Source: a virus. Taken from it: 49,956 bases of DNA. A program made the translations under genes and the position numbers. The stretch covers positions 1 through 49,956 of IMG/VR virus record IMGVR_UViG_3300019776_000662. One strand, given 5' to 3'. Below the pieces are notes generated by a model. The model was not told the origin of the DNA, searched no databases, and worked only from the letters and a program-made list of their open reading frames with translations. Shown piece by piece: positions 33,970 through 42,814 of this stretch; positions within the stretch are counted from its first letter, which is position 1; each line of letters begins with the position of its first letter.

Positions 33970-35383
33970 CCTTGACACAATTAAAGGGGCTGAATACAAC
34001 CCTCGATTTCTAAGCGATCAAGCATTTGATAACCTTAAGGACTCTTTGCGCTCTTTAGGTATTGTTAAGCCTATTATTGTGAGGCGTGAAAATATGACAA
34101 TTGTAGCAGGTCACCAGAGAACCAAAGCGATGCGTAGTCTTGGGATCAAAGAAACACCGGCTATTATATTGAATAACATATCACTTCAAGAGGAGGTTTT
34201 ATTCAACCAACTTCACAACGGTTCCGATTATGAATATGAAAATGACCAGCCATTTGTTAGGATTAATGGAATTGTCCTAAAAGCCGGTGAGTTTATTGAG
34301 GTAGAGCCAAAGAATGTTGAGATAGTAAAGATGCAAGGCAATATTGTGAAAGCTGAGTCTTTGCAAAAGATGATTTTGAAGTATGGCCCATTTGGTAGTT
34401 GTATTGCTGATGAATTTGGTAACGTCATCATATCTAGCGTTTACGCTTCCGTTTGCAAACTGACTGGAAAGAAACTACTTGTTAGGGTTATCGAGAACAA
34501 TTTAAGAGAGACAGCGATTAGCTTCTTTTCGCTCAATTATGGCGTGTTCAATTACGACAATCTGCCGAAGAAAACCTACATGCAGTCTTTGGCTCAAATG
34601 AAGCGTTCGGTGCATTTGAGTACTGAGAAAAAAGAGGCCTTGAATAAGCTGAATAAAAGCACTCTTTACGAACAGAGAGTAATACCATACCTCAAATACA
34701 ATAAAGGGTTAAGAGTGCTTGATTTTGGGGCTGGACGTAAGAGTTATGTCTCTCTATTGAAACAGCAAGGTTACGATATTCATGGTTTGGAGTTCTATTT
34801 CCGTGAGGGTGATAACAATTCAATTAGCACTGGTATAGTTGAGAGGGATATTGACACCATTATTCGGAGCATTAAAGAGCATGGCCGTTACGATGTTGTA
34901 GTCTGTGATAGTGTATTAAATAGCGTTGATAGTTTAGAGGCAGAATTTGGAGTGCTTTCAACACTTTCTGCATTGTGCAAAAAAGATGGGGTTGTGTTTT
35001 GGTCTGGTCGCCCTTATGAAGCAACAAAAAGACTCATAGATAGAACTACGATCAAAGCATCGCATCGAAACGAGGTGCGGTTCTTTGATAATAATTACTT
35101 CTCAGCTACCATTCGTTACGGACAATGGTACTACCAAAAATTTCATTCAAAGGAGCAAGTAAAAGAGCTTTCATCAAAGATATACGGTGATAGTTATAGC
35201 TATTTCAATGAAGGCACTGCGTTCCATGTTGTGGCAAGAAACCAGAGGTGTTTAGATCAAAAGGAATTAGATCGAGGAGTGAAGTTTGAATTCTCATTAC
35301 CATTACCCCAGGGCAAAAGGTATGAAAGAGCTGCTGATATTTTAAATGCCCTAATGATTTGCGATAATCAATTCAAAGACTAG
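33956..35383 (+). CDS. ParB/Srx domain fused to a Rossmann methyltransferase-like domain
   Basis: 475 residues. N-terminal ParB/Srx domain (about 1-75): NPRFLSDQAFDNLKDSLRSLG, IVAGHQRTKAMRSLG. Middle region (about 80-230) unknown. C-terminal class I methyltransferase-like domain (about 235-425): motif I LRVLDFGAGRKSYVSLL (252-268), and motif-IV-like YDVVVCDSVLNSV (312-324). The usual DNA-methylase motif (NPPY or DPPY) is absent; the SVLN type is seen in small-molecule and other methyltransferases. It is paired with a second ParB gene and located next to the terminase. A DNA modification or nucleotide-chemistry role is an inference. Confidence 0.7.
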   Translation: MEVISLDTIKGAEYNPRFLSDQAFDNLKDSLRSLGIVKPIIVRRENMTIVAGHQRTKAMRSLGIKETPAIILNNISLQEEVLFNQLHNGSDYEYENDQPFVRINGIVLKAGEFIEVEPKNVEIVKMQGNIVKAESLQKMILKYGPFGSCIADEFGNVIISSVYASVCKLTGKKLLVRVIENNLRETAISFFSLNYGVFNYDNLPKKTYMQSLAQMKRSVHLSTEKKEALNKLNKSTLYEQRVIPYLKYNKGLRVLDFGAGRKSYVSLLKQQGYDIHGLEFYFREGDNNSISTGIVERDIDTIIRSIKEHGRYDVVVCDSVLNSVDSLEAEFGVLSTLSALCKKDGVVFWSGRPYEATKRLIDRTTIKASHRNEVRFFDNNYFSATIRYGQWYYQKFHSKEQVKELSSKIYGDSYSYFNEGTAFHVVARNQRCLDQKELDRGVKFEFSLPLPQGKRYERAADILNALMICDNQFKD

Positions 35384-35387
35384 GAAT

Positions 35388-35828
35388 ATGGAACTAAAGG
35401 ACAAAGGCAAAAGAAGCTACAACAAAGCGGCCATGAAAGAACTGGCTCTTGATGCTATAAAGAAGTATAGACTCTTCTTTATTGATGACCTATGGGCCTA
35501 TGTTCCATATTCGCGCCCTTTATTCTATAAAAAGGGTCTTGATAAAGACGATGAAATAAGAGACGCAATACTTAACAGCAAAATAACTACTAAAGGAGAG
35601 CTAAGAAAGAAGTGGCGAGATAACTTCAATCCTACAACTTCAATTGCCTTGTATCGTCTTATATGTAGTGATGAGGAACGTGATGCTTTATCCTACAATA
35701 AACACGAGGTTACTGGTCCAAAGGGAGAGGCGTTATTTCCCAAAATTGGCGAGATAGATATATCAAAACTCACAGACGAAGAAAAGGCTGTTTTACTCAA
35801 AGTATCAAGACTCACAAAGATAGAGTAG
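35388..35828 (+). CDS. terS: Terminase small subunit
   Basis: 146 residues. It sits directly upstream of the large terminase, one base apart, which is where TerS belongs. It is helical with a basic first half, and SIALYRLICSDEERDAL resembles the Bacteroidetes phage TerS pattern. It recognises phage DNA to start packaging. It does not carry an obvious signature, so position is the main support. Confidence 0.75.
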   Translation: MELKDKGKRSYNKAAMKELALDAIKKYRLFFIDDLWAYVPYSRPLFYKKGLDKDDEIRDAILNSKITTKGELRKKWRDNFNPTTSIALYRLICSDEERDALSYNKHEVTGPKGEALFPKIGEIDISKLTDEEKAVLLKVSRLTKIE

Positions 35829-37304
35829 ATGTCAATTAACACACAGCTAATGATAGCACATAAGGTTGAGAGCGATGTCTGTAAGGCTTCGCTTTTCGAG
35901 TTTATGAAATCGTTCTGGGGTGTTATTATTAATGAAGAGCCTGTTTATAATTGGCATATCAAATTTCTATGTGACGAACTTCAAAAAGTAGGTGAACTCA
36001 TCATTAATCGTCAACCAAAGGAATACGATGTAATCATTAACGTTCCTCCGGGTTCTACCAAGACGACTATTGCTCTAATTATGTTCCCCGCTTGGTTGTG
36101 GGCAAGAGCGCCATGGATTAGAATTATTTCAAACTCATATTCGAGTGAACTAGCTGTTGAGGCTTCAAGTAAGTCAAAAGACATCATTCAATCGGCACGA
36201 TATCGCTTATTGTTTCCTGATACTGTAATTCGTAGAGACAAAAGCGGAAAAGAGAGCTATGATACAACAAAAAATGGTGCTAGGTACACAACTTCAACGG
36301 GTGGCGCAATTACTGGGCGTCATGCTCATGTTATATTGAATGACGATCCGCAAAATACGAAGCAAGCGGATTCAAAATCTTATCGCGATCAGGCAAACGC
36401 ACATACGGCCACATTATCGACTCGTAAGGTTGACAAGAAGAATACCCCCATGATTACCATCATGCAGAGGTTACATACCGAAGATGTAACGGGTTATCTC
36501 TTAAAGCGGAAAGGGGATAAGATAAAGCACATTTGTTTGCCGGCAGAAGTATCTATTCGCGTAAATCCTCCAGAGCTAAAGGCAAATTATGTGAATGGGT
36601 TGCTTGATCCTATTCGTATCGATCGTAGCGTATTAGACGAAGCAAAGCTAGACTTAGGCTCAAGGGGGTATGCTGGCCAGATGGGGCAAGCACCAACAGT
36701 TGATGGTGGGAATATTGTTCGAAAGGATTGGTTTAAGCGTGTGTCTGCATCTGATTTCAGGCGAATGTATGAGGGAGCCGGGCGACCTCCGATCACGTTT
36801 TTTGGCGATACAGCCTACACTGAAGATGCAAAAAATGATCCGAGCGGATTCATTGCAACGTGTAAAATCGAAAATAACCTTTATGTAACGCACGCTCAGA
36901 AGGTTTTAAAGACATTTCCTGATCTCATAAAGTTTCTGCCTATATACGTGCAAGGTCATGGTTATACCGGTAGAAGTACAATAAGAATTGAGCCAAAAGC
37001 GAACGGAAAAAGTGTGGTACAACAACTTTATAGTGCAACCAAACTGAATGTAACTGAAACAGATAGCGAGCTAATAAAGGACAGTAAAGAGACCCGCTTA
37101 AATGTAGTATCTCCAAGCGTCGAGTGCGGAAGGGTTTGGTTGGTAGATGATAATTGGAACGAGGAATTTATAGATGAGATTTGCGAATTCCCAAAAGCGG
37201 CCCACGATGAATATGTGGATTTGATTAGCTATGCTATTGACTACTTCTTATTAAATGAGAAGAAACCAATCGACACAAGCGCTCTTGAACAGATGATATA
37301 CTAA
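35829..37304 (+). CDS. terL: Terminase large subunit
   Basis: 491 residues. ATPase domain: Walker A VPPGSTKTT (residues 72-80), Walker B VILNDDP (Asp172, Asp173) and coupling MQRLHTEDVTGYLL. Nuclease domain: GDTAYTE (Asp327) and C-terminal HDEYVDLISYAI with a further Asp near residue 476. It packages DNA into the prohead and cuts it. The intact motifs suggest it is active. Confidence 0.95.
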   Translation: MSINTQLMIAHKVESDVCKASLFEFMKSFWGVIINEEPVYNWHIKFLCDELQKVGELIINRQPKEYDVIINVPPGSTKTTIALIMFPAWLWARAPWIRIISNSYSSELAVEASSKSKDIIQSARYRLLFPDTVIRRDKSGKESYDTTKNGARYTTSTGGAITGRHAHVILNDDPQNTKQADSKSYRDQANAHTATLSTRKVDKKNTPMITIMQRLHTEDVTGYLLKRKGDKIKHICLPAEVSIRVNPPELKANYVNGLLDPIRIDRSVLDEAKLDLGSRGYAGQMGQAPTVDGGNIVRKDWFKRVSASDFRRMYEGAGRPPITFFGDTAYTEDAKNDPSGFIATCKIENNLYVTHAQKVLKTFPDLIKFLPIYVQGHGYTGRSTIRIEPKANGKSVVQQLYSATKLNVTETDSELIKDSKETRLNVVSPSVECGRVWLVDDNWNEEFIDEICEFPKAAHDEYVDLISYAIDYFLLNEKKPIDTSALEQMIY

Positions 37305-37329
37305 CAATTAATAACTAATACATCACACT

Positions 37330-38712
37330 ATGACAATCGAAGAAATTTTAGCATTAGCACCAGAGGAGGCTGTAAAAGCTTTGCAAGTTAAAACGGAAAA
37401 TTTGCCTAGTTGGGCGGACTTGAAGAAAGAATACGATCCAAAGGAGCACCCTGTTTACAAAGACAGCAGTTACCGTGATATAACCGTAAATGGGAAAGTA
37501 GAGAAGGTTACCCGCATTGCTTTGGATTTGCAAAGATTATCAGTTAAGAGGACTACCGAGTTATGCTTTGGAATACCTGTAAAACGTGTTTATTCTCCTA
37601 AAACAGAGGGAGAAAAGGAGGTGGCAAAGGTAATAGAAGCAATTTATTTGAAAAACCGCATCGATAGTTTAAATATCGAAAGAGGGAATTTGTTGTTTGC
37701 ATCGTGTGAAGTAGCAACGTTATGGTATGCAATTGAAGAGCAAAATACGTTATATGGTGTCCCAAGCAAGATTAAACTCAGAAGCCGAAGTTATTCGCCA
37801 ATGAATGGAGAATCAATATACCCTTTATTTGACGAATATGGAGACTTAATAGCATTGTCATTTGGGTATTCTTACAAATCTGGAGATAAGGAAATTGAAT
37901 ATCTCGATAGTTATTCATCTGCAAAACATATTCGGTATAAAAAGGGCGATAATGGTTGGACAGCAGATATAAACGAAGCCATAACTCTGGGTAAGATACC
38001 TGCAATTTATTGCTCGCGCCCATCTTCGGCATGGGGTGATACCTCTGATTTAGTTTATGAAATTGAATGGGCATTATCTCGCAATGGTAATTACTTGCGT
38101 AAGAACAGCAAGCCGTTAGTTGCCTTATTTGCCGATAAAGAGATAGCGTTAGGAGGTGAAAAGGGTGAAAAAGAGGAGTTTAGAGCAGTGTTGCAATATC
38201 CCAAAGGTTCCGAGTTAAAGTATGTAACTTGGGAGCAAGCCATTGAAAACCTAAAGTTCTACACGCAAGAACTACGTTCGTCATTTTTTACCCAATTACA
38301 GCTTCCAGATTGGTCTTACGATCAAATGAAGACTACCCCGATGTCAGGCGAGGCACGCAAACAGATGTTTATTGACTCTCAGTTGAAGGTTAAGGACGAA
38401 AGTGGCCGTTTAGTTGAGTTTTTAGACCGTGAGATGAATGTAATTAAGGCATTTGTAAAGGTAATTTTACCCAACAGAGTTGCAGATGTCGATACGTTAG
38501 CTGTGGAAACAATTATAACACCATTTACGATTACAGATACTAAAGAGACGGTTTCAAATGTAGTGAGCGCTACTGGAGGTAAACCGATTATGAGTCAAAA
38601 AGAGGGTGTTCGTCAACTTGGATTCGTTGAAGATGTTGAGGCTGAGTTAAAGCAGATACAAGCAGAAGAGGCTAGTGGTAATGTTGCAAATGTATTTGGG
38701 GCAGCGCAATGA
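37330..38712 (+). CDS. Portal protein (SPP1-type)
   Basis: 460 residues. VKRTTELCFGIPVKRVY near residue 80 and the long alpha/beta middle (EIEWALSRNGNYLRKNSKPLV) match SPP1 gp6-type portals. It forms the dodecameric ring at one head vertex through which DNA is packaged. Order terL-portal-MuF agrees with siphophages. Its stop overlaps the next small gene (ATGA). Confidence 0.88.
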   Translation: MTIEEILALAPEEAVKALQVKTENLPSWADLKKEYDPKEHPVYKDSSYRDITVNGKVEKVTRIALDLQRLSVKRTTELCFGIPVKRVYSPKTEGEKEVAKVIEAIYLKNRIDSLNIERGNLLFASCEVATLWYAIEEQNTLYGVPSKIKLRSRSYSPMNGESIYPLFDEYGDLIALSFGYSYKSGDKEIEYLDSYSSAKHIRYKKGDNGWTADINEAITLGKIPAIYCSRPSSAWGDTSDLVYEIEWALSRNGNYLRKNSKPLVALFADKEIALGGEKGEKEEFRAVLQYPKGSELKYVTWEQAIENLKFYTQELRSSFFTQLQLPDWSYDQMKTTPMSGEARKQMFIDSQLKVKDESGRLVEFLDREMNVIKAFVKVILPNRVADVDTLAVETIITPFTITDTKETVSNVVSATGGKPIMSQKEGVRQLGFVEDVEAELKQIQAEEASGNVANVFGAAQ

Positions 38713-38909
38713 GCAAGTTAGAAGAGGCGCTTTTAGAGGTTATTGCCGAGATACAAGAGCGTAAGGTTCAACGAAGAGTTGAACCTGCCCTTTGTACCCG
38801 AGTGGAGGTTATGAATGAGATGAATGACGCTTTGAATAGGCTCTATACATCAAAAAAAATTGAAGTTGGACATACAGTTAACGATAGGTGGATAAAAGTT
38901 GTGAGATAA
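38709..38909 (+). CDS. Small protein after the portal
   Basis: 66 residues, helical with a basic middle, pattern like a small winged helix (RVEVMNEMNDALNRLYTSKKIEVGHTVNDRWIKVV). Translationally coupled to the portal by ATGA. Not recognised as a virion component. Confidence 0.5.
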   Translation: MSKLEEALLEVIAEIQERKVQRRVEPALCTRVEVMNEMNDALNRLYTSKKIEVGHTVNDRWIKVVR

Positions 38910-38971
38910 AGTTGAACGAGATACATAAATGTTTGTTACATTCAAGTATTTTTAACTAAATACATAATTTT

Positions 38972-39265
38972 ATGAGTAAAACGATTGATTTCCAAGAATG
39001 GCTTGATGGATTAGATGATGATGACATCGAATCGATTTATTACTTATATGAATCGATTGTAAATGAAGATTCATATGGTCAATTTGAAGCAACAAGGGAT
39101 GGTGATAAGTTAACTGTTTCAGAGCAAGACAGAGACGAAAAGCTATTACTTGTATCAGAAGATGCTAAAAATGCATTCTTAAAGAAGCTTGATGAAGAAT
39201 ATGGTGGAGAGATGGGGGTTCAAGGCGAGTATGAATATTTTAGGTCAATGCAGAAAGAGGATTAA
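38972..39265 (+). CDS. Highly acidic small protein (possible DNA mimic)
   Basis: 97 residues with 28 Asp/Glu and 10 Lys/Arg, net charge about -18; the run LDDDDIE and repeated acidic residues stand out. Such charge is typical of DNA-mimic anti-restriction proteins, but no family was recognised. It sits among virion genes and is followed by its own terminator, so it looks like a moron rather than a structural gene. Confidence 0.6.
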   Translation: MSKTIDFQEWLDGLDDDDIESIYYLYESIVNEDSYGQFEATRDGDKLTVSEQDRDEKLLLVSEDAKNAFLKKLDEEYGGEMGVQGEYEYFRSMQKED

Positions 39266-39269
39266 ATTT

Positions 39270-39310
39270 AAGGGGGGTACTTAATAAAAGTAGCCTCCTT
39301 TTGTTTTATT
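39270..39310 (+). terminator. Intrinsic terminator after the acidic protein gene
   Basis: Stem 39270-39282 with 39288-39300 (13 positions, one G-G mismatch and one G-T), 5-nt loop, then TTGTTTTATT. It ends the acidic-protein transcript and separates it from the membrane protein gene. Confidence 0.8.
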
Positions 39311-39314
39311 TGGA

Positions 39315-39322
39315 TATCTTTG
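39315..39322 (+). promoter_or_regulatory. -10-type box before the membrane protein gene
   Basis: TATCTTTG matches TAnnTTTG exactly and lies 24 bp upstream of the ATG at 39346, just after the terminator. A TTTG at the right distance upstream is not present, because that position is inside the terminator stem. Confidence 0.45.
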
Positions 39323-39345
39323 AATTGAAATATTAAATTTTTAGA

Positions 39346-40293
39346 ATGGAATCAAGTTTTGATTGGAATTGGTTTTTTAGTACGTTAAGCCAAAGTTCCG
39401 CAGCGTTAATTGGATTAATTGGGGCTTTTGTTATCACTAGAATATTAAACATGCTTGAAAAAAGCGTTGATTTAGGAACGGATTTAGAGATCTTAAATGA
39501 ACAAGCATTTGTTCTGAGAAATAAGATGAAGTATTTCGATTTTAGAGGCATCAATGAGCATTTTATGAACTGTAATTTTGCTTTTATCCAAAATATTTTC
39601 AACAAAAAATACGATTCATTATCTGATAAAGAAGTTATAGCTAAGATTTATGAATTAGATAAAAATCTCTTTTTTGATGACATAGGTATTTTAAGCAATT
39701 TTAAAAAAGTTCGTACATCTTGTAGAAATGTAATTTTTGAATCGCAATTGGCATTAAATAGCAATCCATATTATTCTGCAGAAAAACTAATTGAAAGTAA
39801 AGCTGAATTTAAGAAAATCAATATTGAGATTATTGAAATTAAACGACTAATTTTAAAGTATGCCAGATTGAAAAGAGCTCCTAGGCGATTTGCTTCTGGA
39901 TTGAAAATGATTAATTGGATAATATGGTTGTTAATTTTTATATTCCCAGTAACTGTAATACTCCCATTGTTATTTATGCCAGTAATTTTAAATAAAGTAC
40001 CTGTTTTTCCAGAAATAGCGATGTCGGCCGCATTTATATTGAAGTGTGGTTTATTGTCTATATTCTTCATTGGTATTGAACTAGTTTTTATTTATTTATT
40101 GAATATGACAAATAAGGTCAATGATAATCTACAATTTATTACTAATGGAGTCAAAGACGACTTTCTAGTTCTAAGAAAATATTGTCCATATTCTAGAGAT
40201 GAATTTAAGTTTAATTCTATAGCAAAAACACCTGTTGTTGATGCAGTTATAAAACCTTGGTATAAGAAGATGTTCTCTGTAATAAGAAATTGA
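39346..40293 (+). CDS. Membrane protein of unknown function (moron)
   Basis: 315 residues. A hydrophobic segment at about 15-35 (SQSSAALIGLIGAFVITRIL) and two or three at about 188-250 (WIIWLLIFIFPVTVILPLLF; ILKCGLLSIFFIGIELVFIYLL). The central about 150 residues are soluble and charged. Strikingly AT-rich in comparison with neighbours. Flanked by a terminator and an own promoter box, it is an insert between portal and MuF genes. Similar proteins occur in many bacteria; function unknown. Superinfection exclusion or cell-envelope change is possible. Confidence 0.7.
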   Translation: MESSFDWNWFFSTLSQSSAALIGLIGAFVITRILNMLEKSVDLGTDLEILNEQAFVLRNKMKYFDFRGINEHFMNCNFAFIQNIFNKKYDSLSDKEVIAKIYELDKNLFFDDIGILSNFKKVRTSCRNVIFESQLALNSNPYYSAEKLIESKAEFKKINIEIIEIKRLILKYARLKRAPRRFASGLKMINWIIWLLIFIFPVTVILPLLFMPVILNKVPVFPEIAMSAAFILKCGLLSIFFIGIELVFIYLLNMTNKVNDNLQFITNGVKDDFLVLRKYCPYSRDEFKFNSIAKTPVVDAVIKPWYKKMFSVIRN

Positions 40294-40315
40294 GAATTGA
40301 AGTTAACCCAAATTT

Positions 40316-40362
40316 AATGCTTTTATCGCAAGCACTTTTATTACTTTTACACCATAAGTTTG
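40316..40362 (+). promoter_or_regulatory. Dispersed inverted repeat and promoter box before the MuF gene
   Basis: AATGCTT (40316-40322), 7-nt spacer, AAGCACTT (40330-40337), then TAAGTTTG at 40355-40362, an exact TAnnTTTG match only 4 bp before the ATG at 40367. Such a position would give a transcript with a very short or no leader, so the start may be leaderless. Confidence 0.5.
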
Positions 40363-40366
40363 TTTT

Positions 40367-42058
40367 ATGGCAGGTAGTAAAAGTGATGTTCCAGCAAAAG
40401 GATTCCATGTAAACAGTAGTGCATGGGATTTAGAGCGGTTTAAGAATACCGCAAAGTACGATAAGAAAGTAGAGGCTATCTTTAACCAAGCGGTTCAAGA
40501 GGCCTCAATGATTGCCTCTAATTTGGACATTAACCCCGATAAACCGTTTTCATTCTCTGACTACCCACAAACCAACGCCCGGGTAAATAAACTCTTCTCA
40601 TCGTTCTCTCGTAACTATACCTCCATTATTGATTGGGCAGTTAAAGAGGAATGGCAAAATGCAGCCCAAAAGAACGATGAATTTGTAAAAAGCATACTTG
40701 ATACCTCTAAGCTTACAAAAAAACAAACAGATCGCTATTTCCAACGTAATTTGGAGGCGTTGCATGCTTTCCAACAACGCAAAATAGACGGAACATTCAC
40801 TTTGAGCGATAGAATTTGGAAGCTTCAAGGTCAATTTAAGAGTGAATTAGAGATGGGGCTTGATATTGGTTTGGGTGAGGGGCGTTCAGCCCAACAGTTG
40901 AGTCAAGATATTCGCCAAAACCTAAAAGATCCCGACCGACTATTTAGAAGAGTGAGAGATAAGCACGGTAATTTACAGTTATCAAAGCATGCAAAGGCGT
41001 TTCATCCTGGGCAAGGTGTTTATCGATCAAGTGCAAAGAATGCGTTGAGGTTGACACGCTCTGAGGCTAACATAGCTTACCTAACTTCTGATCATTTGCG
41101 TTGGCAACAGCTCGACTTTGTAGTTGGGTTCGACGTTGTTACCTCCAATAATCACCCACAAGAGGATATTTGCGACCACTTGAAAGGTAGATATCCTAAG
41201 TCGTTCGTGTTTAAAGGCTGGCACGTTCTATGTCGATGCCGTAAGGTTGCTGTGTTGGCCAATGCCGAAGAGTTCAATAAAGCCGAACAAATATTGTTGG
41301 ATGGTGGGGATATTTCAAACTATCCATATTCAAACAAAGTGGAGAGTTTGCCCAATAACTTTACCTCATGGATTAACGACAATAAAGATCGGATTGCTTC
41401 AGCTAAAAGTTTGCCTTATTTCATTTCTGATAACATTTCGAAAAATAAAACTATTTATTCTATAATAACTAGCGAAGGCTCAAGTGCATCGCTTAATAAT
41501 ATGAATAAAATAGTTAACAAAAAAACTTCTGAACTCTACGATAAAATCGCAGAAAAGGAGAACGAAATTAGAATGAATAAAAAGTTTGAAACAGCAGTTG
41601 TTTTTGATGATGAAGGTAATATTGTTTTTGAGAAGAAGGGTGAGCAGTATTCAATAGCTTTCACTAATAATGAAGTTGAGCTCTTTAAAGATAAAATCTT
41701 CACACATAACCATCCAAGAGGATGGGAAAGTCCAGATGGAAGCATGGGCCGAATAGGTAACTCTTTTAGTCCAGCTGATATTTTAATAGCTATAAATTCT
41801 GATATAAAGGAGATAAGGGCTGTCACTCCTAATTTTACTTTTATAATGGTAAGGCCGTCCTCTGGATGGGGTTTGTCTTTGGGAGAAGCTCGTAGTTGTA
41901 TTGAGCGAATCAATAATGATTTGAGGGCACAATTTGGAGATAGAATTTATAATAAAACAACAACAGTAGGTAAGGCAAATGCGGTACACTATCATACTTT
42001 ATGGAAAATATTTGGCGAGAGGTATGGTTTTAAATACTCAAAAATCAAGACCGCTTAG
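40367..42058 (+). CDS. MuF-like head morphogenesis protein with RadC/JAB-like C-terminal domain
   Basis: 563 residues. The first about 320 match the MuF (SPP1 gp7-like) minor head protein: long helices, then VGFDVVTSNNHPQEDICDHLKGRYP and CRCRKVAVL. From about residue 380 there is an unrelated domain with HNHPRG (His447, His449) and SFSPADI (Ser468, Asp471), the H-x-H...S-x-x-D pattern of JAB/MPN metalloproteases and RadC. MuF proteins are known to carry C-terminal effector or toxin domains (MuF polymorphic toxins of temperate phages), and this looks like one. The gene is followed by convergent small genes on the minus strand. Confidence 0.8.
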   Translation: MAGSKSDVPAKGFHVNSSAWDLERFKNTAKYDKKVEAIFNQAVQEASMIASNLDINPDKPFSFSDYPQTNARVNKLFSSFSRNYTSIIDWAVKEEWQNAAQKNDEFVKSILDTSKLTKKQTDRYFQRNLEALHAFQQRKIDGTFTLSDRIWKLQGQFKSELEMGLDIGLGEGRSAQQLSQDIRQNLKDPDRLFRRVRDKHGNLQLSKHAKAFHPGQGVYRSSAKNALRLTRSEANIAYLTSDHLRWQQLDFVVGFDVVTSNNHPQEDICDHLKGRYPKSFVFKGWHVLCRCRKVAVLANAEEFNKAEQILLDGGDISNYPYSNKVESLPNNFTSWINDNKDRIASAKSLPYFISDNISKNKTIYSIITSEGSSASLNNMNKIVNKKTSELYDKIAEKENEIRMNKKFETAVVFDDEGNIVFEKKGEQYSIAFTNNEVELFKDKIFTHNHPRGWESPDGSMGRIGNSFSPADILIAINSDIKEIRAVTPNFTFIMVRPSSGWGLSLGEARSCIERINNDLRAQFGDRIYNKTTTVGKANAVHYHTLWKIFGERYGFKYSKIKTA

Positions 42059-42254
42059 GCTTATAAACTAAAGTATTGCGTTGTCCATCAAACGGCACCA
42101 AGTGAGTCGTTTCACCTGTTAAAAGATTATTTGGTATGCCTTTTGGGAATGCTTCGCATGAATATTCAAACATGTCGAATCTTATACAAGTAGCGCATTG
42201 TGACTTGTAGATATTGAATATTTCGTGTTTATCATTTAGAATTAATCCTTTCAT
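42045..42254 (-). CDS. Small Cys-containing protein with AFPxGIP motif
   Basis: 69 residues. CATCIRFDMFEYSCEAFPKGIP...GETTHLVPFDGQRNTLVY fits a widespread small protein type (CxxC, C-AFPxGIP, H-P-GQ/GD), probably zinc-binding. Its 3' end overlaps the MuF gene by 14 bp in the opposite direction. It is the last gene of the minus-strand cassette driven from the promoter at 43203. Confidence 0.6.
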   Translation of the reverse strand: MKGLILNDKHEIFNIYKSQCATCIRFDMFEYSCEAFPKGIPNNLLTGETTHLVPFDGQRNTLVYKPKRS

Positions 42255-42490
42255 TTTCTTGCTCCCCCTCTATTGGTTTTTTTTCTAATTACTTCCTTCT
42301 CTTCTATCTTGCAGAGGTTATTTGAATAAGGCGATTCTTGCGATATATCTACTTTCCAAAGGTTGGTTATTTTACACCCAATTTGCTCCTCAGTAAACAT
42401 GGTATAAATGGCACTTAAAGAACCAAATATATATGTCGTTTTCCCATTTATAGGTTCGACAAATGTTACGAGATATACCTTTACAATCAT
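42251..42490 (-). CDS. Hypothetical small protein
   Basis: 79 residues from ATG 42490; a start further upstream (42523) would run into the terminator hairpin. It is beta-rich at the N-terminus (IVKVYLVTFVEPI) and Lys/Arg-rich at the C-terminus. Overlaps the next gene by 4 bp (ATGA). Not recognised. Confidence 0.5.
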   Translation of the reverse strand: MIVKVYLVTFVEPINGKTTYIFGSLSAIYTMFTEEQIGCKITNLWKVDISQESPYSNNLCKIEEKEVIRKKTNRGGARK

Positions 42491-42522
42491 ATTGAATTTT
42501 ATTTGATAGACAAATGTACACA

Positions 42523-42552
42523 AAAACCCCGATTCGATATGGTCGGGGTTTT
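42523..42552. terminator. Bidirectional intrinsic terminator
   Basis: AAAACCCCGA (42523-42532) pairs with TCGGGGTTTT (42543-42552) around a 10-nt loop. A and T runs on both sides give activity in both directions. It separates the two gene pairs of the minus-strand cassette. Confidence 0.85.
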
Positions 42553-42569
42553 GAAATTATTCTTGTCTG

Positions 42570-42773
42570 TTAGGTGCTAGGCAAACGGAAGCAGTCGTCA
42601 GAATCAATAAGACCCTTTGCTTTCATTTTTTTTATAACCGACCTTGCAACTGTATATTCAGAATCTTTATAATTCGTTATATAATAAAAATAACTTTTAA
42701 ATTGTGGGCAAATTTTTAATTTAAACCCTTCTTTTGCTTTTTTTATAACTTCTTTTTCTGATGTAATTATCAT
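42570..42773 (-). CDS. Hypothetical small basic protein (possible winged helix)
   Basis: 67 residues from ATG 42773; the frame opens earlier only with a TTG. The pattern YKDSEYTVARSVIKKMKAKGLID is typical of a winged-helix recognition region. Could be a regulator of this cassette. Not recognised further. Confidence 0.5.
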   Translation of the reverse strand: MIITSEKEVIKKAKEGFKLKICPQFKSYFYYITNYKDSEYTVARSVIKKMKAKGLIDSDDCFRLPST

Positions 42774-42814
42774 ATTTTTTAGAATTAAACCCAGCAACTA
42801 AAACGTCATAAGGG

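Noticed and set aside
25316-42110. Shared 13-mer CACCAAGTGAGTC at about 25317 and 42097
   Set aside because: A match of this length is expected by chance in 50 kb, and the second copy is inside a coding gene.
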